DNA of 34,364 nt, from assembly GCA_018714085.1 (NCBI GenBank), contig DVNY01000160.1, positions 1 through 34,364 on the forward strand. The letters are read 5' to 3'. This document shows positions 31,349 through 34,364 of the stretch, one piece after another. A program made the translations under genes and the position numbers. This DNA is from Candidatus Caccomonas pullistercoris (GTDB lineage Bacteria; Bacteroidota; Bacteroidia; Bacteroidales; Bacteroidaceae). How positions within the stretch are numbered: the stretch's first letter is position 1; every line of letters begins with the position of its first letter. Below the pieces are notes generated by a model. It worked only from the letters and a program-made list of their open reading frames with translations. It was not told the origin of the DNA and ran no database searches.

Positions 31349-33187
31349 TTACTTGTTGATGTAAACCTTTTCTCCGTTTATAATCCACATCCCACGCGAG
31401 GGATTCGTGGTCTGGCGCCCTTGGAGGTCGTAGTAGATGTTGCCGTGCGTCGGTTTGGTCGTGGCTTGTTTAATGCCTACGGCTTTGTCGTCAAAGCGGA
31501 AAGAATAGCCTTGGGACGTGGCCGCTGGTGTGACTTTGCGGAAGAGGTAGAAAGAAGTATACCGGGAATCCTCTCCGTAATTTTTGAAAGTTATTCGATC
31601 GTTATCAAACAAAATGTATCTTGAACTATTGGACCAGCCTTTATTTCTTAGGCGGATGCCGTAATTTTCCACTTCTATAATTTCCCAATACCGATACTTT
31701 TCGTTACCGTTTATAAGAAGGCCTGTACCATCTTTGGCTGCAAACAGGATATTATTGCTTTCGTCCCTTATTGTGATAGAATTAGGGGCGTTGCCTGTGA
31801 GTGTCCATAAATAAGGCTCTTTCTCCTCATTGAAAGGACTTGGCGTTAAAGCTTCGTTATTAAGCTCCCCGGCATAATATCCTGCGGGCTTTCCATTTTT
31901 GCAGTTAGAAGCAAAGACGTATTCTGCGCCGCTCGCATATTCGTCCACGCTGTTCACCCAAATGTATTCAGAAGTGGTCGGAAGGGTGAGGTAGACGCGG
32001 TTGGCTGCCAACGTGTCACCTGCATAGGGATAAAAACCTAATGTGGCCTTGTCGTAAGCCAAACCCAAGGCAAGGATTTGCGCGTCCTCGGGTTTAGCCG
32101 TGCGTTCGGCCGTGCCCATCACGAGGCCTTCTGCATAGTCTGGACGCCCGTCAGCAGGTTCGGCCGTGAAATGCAGGATTAAGGAAGTCGCGTTCTCATT
32201 TTGTAGGATGAAGGGCACGCTGTCCGGCAGTACTCCGTTCGTCGGTGAAAATGCAGATAGCGTCAGGGTACCGGCTTCGTCGTCCTTGCCGGTAATCACG
32301 TATGCCAAGGTCTGTTCTGGCAGCGTGACGGGATAGGAGGAATAAAGCGTTCCAAGTCGCTCTTTCCCGCCTAATTTGACGGTGACCGGTGGGCAGTAGG
32401 TGAATGTGCGTGTCGCAATGGAACTCGTTTCCCCATCCCGTACGGCGATGGCCTTGACTGTCGTGGTCGTGGAGACCGGGAAAGGAGTGGTGTAAAGAGG
32501 GGATTGGGGCGTGGGCACCGTTCCGTCCACCGTGTAGCGGATCTCGCAGCCCTCTTCGGCCTCGATGGACACTTCCAAAGGATCTGCGAATAACGAACTC
32601 TCAGCCAAAATCTGCGGTGCTGCGATGTCGGTACGTTTGAAGAGGTAGATGTAAGGAGTTTGAGAAGATGATGACATGTAGGCTTTCCATTGAGTCGCTC
32701 CTTTATCTCTCAGACAAAGCCGGCGACTTGTCTCCGCGCTGTTCCTAAGTTGGAAAGCGTAATTATTATTAGGGTATGGGCTAAGTTCCCATTTAGCCAT
32801 GTCTTTATTAGATGATGGTATTTCAAGGTTTGTCTCTCCTGTATTTTTAAGCGCAAGAGTTTTATTGTTATAAGACAGTTCGCAGATGATTTCTTTTGCT
32901 GAAAACTTATCCACTGTTATCGTCCATTCAGCATATTCGCTCTCTTGAACTTCATCATTAAGCACAATGCTTCCAACGTAACCGGATGATTCATTATATG
33001 TATTTCCGAGCATGCAACCCGACGTAAGGGATGGTTCGGACGTGATCAAGAACTGACCGCCCTCAGCGACTTCGTCCAACGATTGGACCAAGACGTAGCC
33101 GGCACGGGCATGAAGCGATAAAAGCCAGCAAATGCACAGCGCGATGAGCCGGCTAAAAGTTGAAAAGCGCGAAAGATTCAGTCCCAT
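31349..33187 (-). CDS. Secreted protein with chitobiase/hexosaminidase C-terminal-type (CHB_HEX_C_1) domain
   Basis: Signal peptide about residues 1-34 (LIALCICWLLSLHARA). Residues about 193-270 form a CHB_HEX_C_1-like beta-sandwich (EGCEIRYTVDGTVPTPQSPLYTTPF...TTTVKAIAVRDG). The rest is unassigned beta-rich sequence, with two segments resembling each other in style (YVLVQSLDEVAEGGQFLITSE and YIWVNSVDEYASGAEYVFASN). The C-terminal YDLQGRQTTNPSRGMWIINGEKVYI resembles a short T9SS-type or Bacteroidales surface-sorting tail. No catalytic motif seen, so it may be an adhesin or glycan-binding protein. 612 aa. Its ATG lies inside the end of the upstream 65-aa ORF (10-nt overlap). Confidence 0.75.
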   Translation of the reverse strand: MGLNLSRFSTFSRLIALCICWLLSLHARAGYVLVQSLDEVAEGGQFLITSEPSLTSGCMLGNTYNESSGYVGSIVLNDEVQESEYAEWTITVDKFSAKEIICELSYNNKTLALKNTGETNLEIPSSNKDMAKWELSPYPNNNYAFQLRNSAETSRRLCLRDKGATQWKAYMSSSSQTPYIYLFKRTDIAAPQILAESSLFADPLEVSIEAEEGCEIRYTVDGTVPTPQSPLYTTPFPVSTTTTVKAIAVRDGETSSIATRTFTYCPPVTVKLGGKERLGTLYSSYPVTLPEQTLAYVITGKDDEAGTLTLSAFSPTNGVLPDSVPFILQNENATSLILHFTAEPADGRPDYAEGLVMGTAERTAKPEDAQILALGLAYDKATLGFYPYAGDTLAANRVYLTLPTTSEYIWVNSVDEYASGAEYVFASNCKNGKPAGYYAGELNNEALTPSPFNEEKEPYLWTLTGNAPNSITIRDESNNILFAAKDGTGLLINGNEKYRYWEIIEVENYGIRLRNKGWSNSSRYILFDNDRITFKNYGEDSRYTSFYLFRKVTPAATSQGYSFRFDDKAVGIKQATTKPTHGNIYYDLQGRQTTNPSRGMWIINGEKVYINK

Positions 33188-33375
33188 ATGCTCTCCTTTC
33201 TTCCATGGACAGGCTCCTGTTTACGGCCGAAAATGTTTTGTTCAGAAGTCACACCTAATGATTCGTCGGAGCTGAATCCAATTTGGAGCGAGTTATTGGT
33301 TCCGGCAAGTATGTGACCTTCGAATTGTAGGCTAATGACAATGGCCTTCGGTGGAACGTAGTCTTTCTTTTTCAT
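33178..33375 (-). CDS. Small 65-aa protein, translationally coupled to the secreted protein
   Basis: I start it at the ATG at 33375 (MKKKDYVPPKAIVISLQFEGHILAGTNNSL); the track's N-terminal extension runs through the promoter. It is polar with no signal peptide or membrane segment. The form MKKxYxxP...L...ILAG is one I associate with short uncharacterised Bacteroidales proteins, but I cannot cite a named family. It ends ...GRKESIWD and its last 10 nt overlap the start of the secreted CHB_HEX-domain gene, so translation of the two is likely coupled. A strong promoter match lies about 48 nt upstream. Function unknown. Confidence 0.65.
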   Translation of the reverse strand: MKKKDYVPPKAIVISLQFEGHILAGTNNSLQIGFSSDESLGVTSEQNIFGRKQEPVHGRKESIWD

Positions 33376-33422
33376 ATCGCGAGTTTTGTAATGACATCTC
33401 CGGATGCCTCGGACGTTCGTGG

Positions 33423-33453
33423 CAAAGATACGCAAAGGCGAGCACCGAGACAA
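33423..33453 (-). promoter_or_regulatory. Promoter of the small ORF and secreted-protein unit
   Basis: Minus strand: TTG (33453-33451), 20 nt, TATCTTTG (33430-33423), an exact fit. A second TATCTTTG (33515-33508) lies upstream without a good -33 box and could be an alternative start. Confidence 0.75.
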
Positions 33454-33567
33454 GAGAAAGCCCTGCTTTCTTCGTGGCTTGGCCGGGCCGCATCCTATCA
33501 CCGAGCGCAAAGATAGCGAAAGACGACGGAATATGTATGTGTCTCGAAGAAAAAAAGAAGAGAATAC

Positions 33568-34364
33568 TTAATTTTTTTGGCGAGGAGCTTTTGTTAGGAG
33601 GTATGAACTTGTTTTCGGAGGGAATGCACGCGATTTCAGAACTTCGCCCATTTTGTAGACGTAACGCAGGCTAAGAAGAAGTGAGTTCGAATAGATATTG
33701 TGGTTGCGTAAGGCACGGAGGTGGTCGAGCATGATTTGTTTGTGGCTGGAAAATCCCGAAGAGGATGCTCCTCCGGTGCGCATTGTCACGAAATCAAGAG
33801 GTAGGTATTTTGTCCGGATACGGTGAACGTAAATCAGCCTTAACAGGTTCTCAAAGTCTGCCGCGACTTTGTATGAGAGATCGAATGCACCAAATCGTTC
33901 ATAAATCGTGCGTCGGCAATAGAAAGACGGGTGAGCCGGCATGAAGCCCAAACGCATCCATGTGCGATGGAACAGACGGGAGGAGTAGTAGCGTACACAT
34001 TTGCCCGTGTCACTGGGATGGACATAGTGAACATCCCCATAGACGGCGTCTATATCAGAGGCGGATATGACCCTGACAATCTCTTCAATAACGTTGGGCG
34101 ACGAGTAAAAGTCGTCGCTGTTAAGAATACCCACCACATCACCTGTTGCCATGCTGACGCCTTTGTTCATTGCATCATAGATCCCACGGTCCGGTTCACT
34201 GACGACTTTCAACCTTCCTTTGAATGCAGGGGCATATTCGCGGACGATTTTTAATGTTTCGTCAGATGAATTCCCGTCGACAACTATATATTCAATGTCT
34301 TTATAAGTTTGGGCGAGAACGCTTTCAATCGTGTCGCGAAGCGTTGCCGCACTATTGAACGTGG
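33568..34364 (-). CDS. Family 2 glycosyltransferase, N-terminus beyond window edge
   Basis: The track begins this ORF at an internal TTG (34212), but the same frame stays open to the window edge and supplies the expected GT2 N-terminal motif TFNSAATLRDTIESVLAQTY...YIVVDGNSSDETL. So the gene is cut by the window, lacking probably about 10 residues. Downstream are SEPDRGIYDAMNKGVSMATGDVVGILNSDD, with metal-binding NSDD, and GDVHYV, typical of WcaA/colanic-acid-type transferases. Ends KAPRQKN. Probably part of a polysaccharide cluster continuing to the right. Confidence 0.9.
   Translation of the reverse strand, partial: TFNSAATLRDTIESVLAQTYKDIEYIVVDGNSSDETLKIVREYAPAFKGRLKVVSEPDRGIYDAMNKGVSMATGDVVGILNSDDFYSSPNVIEEIVRVISASDIDAVYGDVHYVHPSDTGKCVRYYSSRLFHRTWMRLGFMPAHPSFYCRRTIYERFGAFDLSYKVAADFENLLRLIYVHRIRTKYLPLDFVTMRTGGASSSGFSSHKQIMLDHLRALRNHNIYSNSLLLSLRYVYKMGEVLKSRAFPPKTSSYLLTKAPRQKN

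Noticed and set aside
1-34364. Insertion sequences, integrases, prophage or toxin-antitoxin genes
   Set aside because: I looked for transposase, recombinase and phage motifs in the translated ORFs and found none.

Overview
The window looks like chromosomal DNA of a fairly GC-rich member of the Bacteroidales. Evidence: promoters of the Bacteroidetes form (TTG, 19-20 nt, TAnnTTTG), almost no Shine-Dalgarno sequences, short C-terminal tails resembling type IX secretion sorting signals, GEVED-domain glycosidases, a CcsBA (ResB-CcsA) fusion, and the order guaB - two PpiC isomerases - OstA-like - mutL. I cannot name a genus; Prevotellaceae-like is a guess.

Layout. 1-4.5 kb (+): a periodic repeat block, a di-heme lipoprotein (DHOR family) and CcsBA, which attaches haem to c-type cytochromes. 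4.5-9.5 kb (-): a two-gene unit for a secreted GH29 alpha-L-fucosidase and a GH16 beta-glucanase-like enzyme with two GEVED modules. 9.5-10 kb (-): a promoter, a probable SRP RNA (ffs), tRNA-Thr(UGU) and a strong terminator. 10-12.8 kb (-): NAD kinase and an ABC exporter, divergent from pdxJ - DJ-1/YajL-like - recG (+, 12.9-16.3 kb). 16.3-18.2 kb: a 21-bp periodic repeat, then gdhA with a near-consensus promoter, closed by a 26-bp perfect hairpin. 18.3-26.1 kb (-): guaB, ppiC, surA-like, ostA-like and mutL, apparently one operon joining GMP synthesis, outer-membrane protein/LPS assembly and mismatch repair. 26.2-30.6 kb: a repeat block and four glycosyltransferases, three of them translationally coupled on +. 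30.7-31.3 kb: tRNA-Arg(ACG) with an 11-bp tandem repeat just upstream of its promoter, then about 360 bp without a gene. 31.3-34.4 kb (-): a secreted CHB_HEX-type protein preceded by an overlapping 65-aa small ORF, and a GT2 glycosyltransferase cut by the window edge.

Most genes are core or ordinary accessory functions. The least explained signals are non-coding. At four intergenic loci (about 60-142, 9583-9661, 16477-16543, 26272-26314) the pentamers GACAG/CTGTC alternate every 10-11 bp (21-bp double period), and three of these loci sit beside clustered G-runs on the + strand. I know of no published description of this family. Other points worth checking are an 11-bp phased array upstream of the tRNA-Arg promoter, an SRP RNA whose apical loop is not GGAA, and a MutL whose C-terminal endonuclease motifs look lost.
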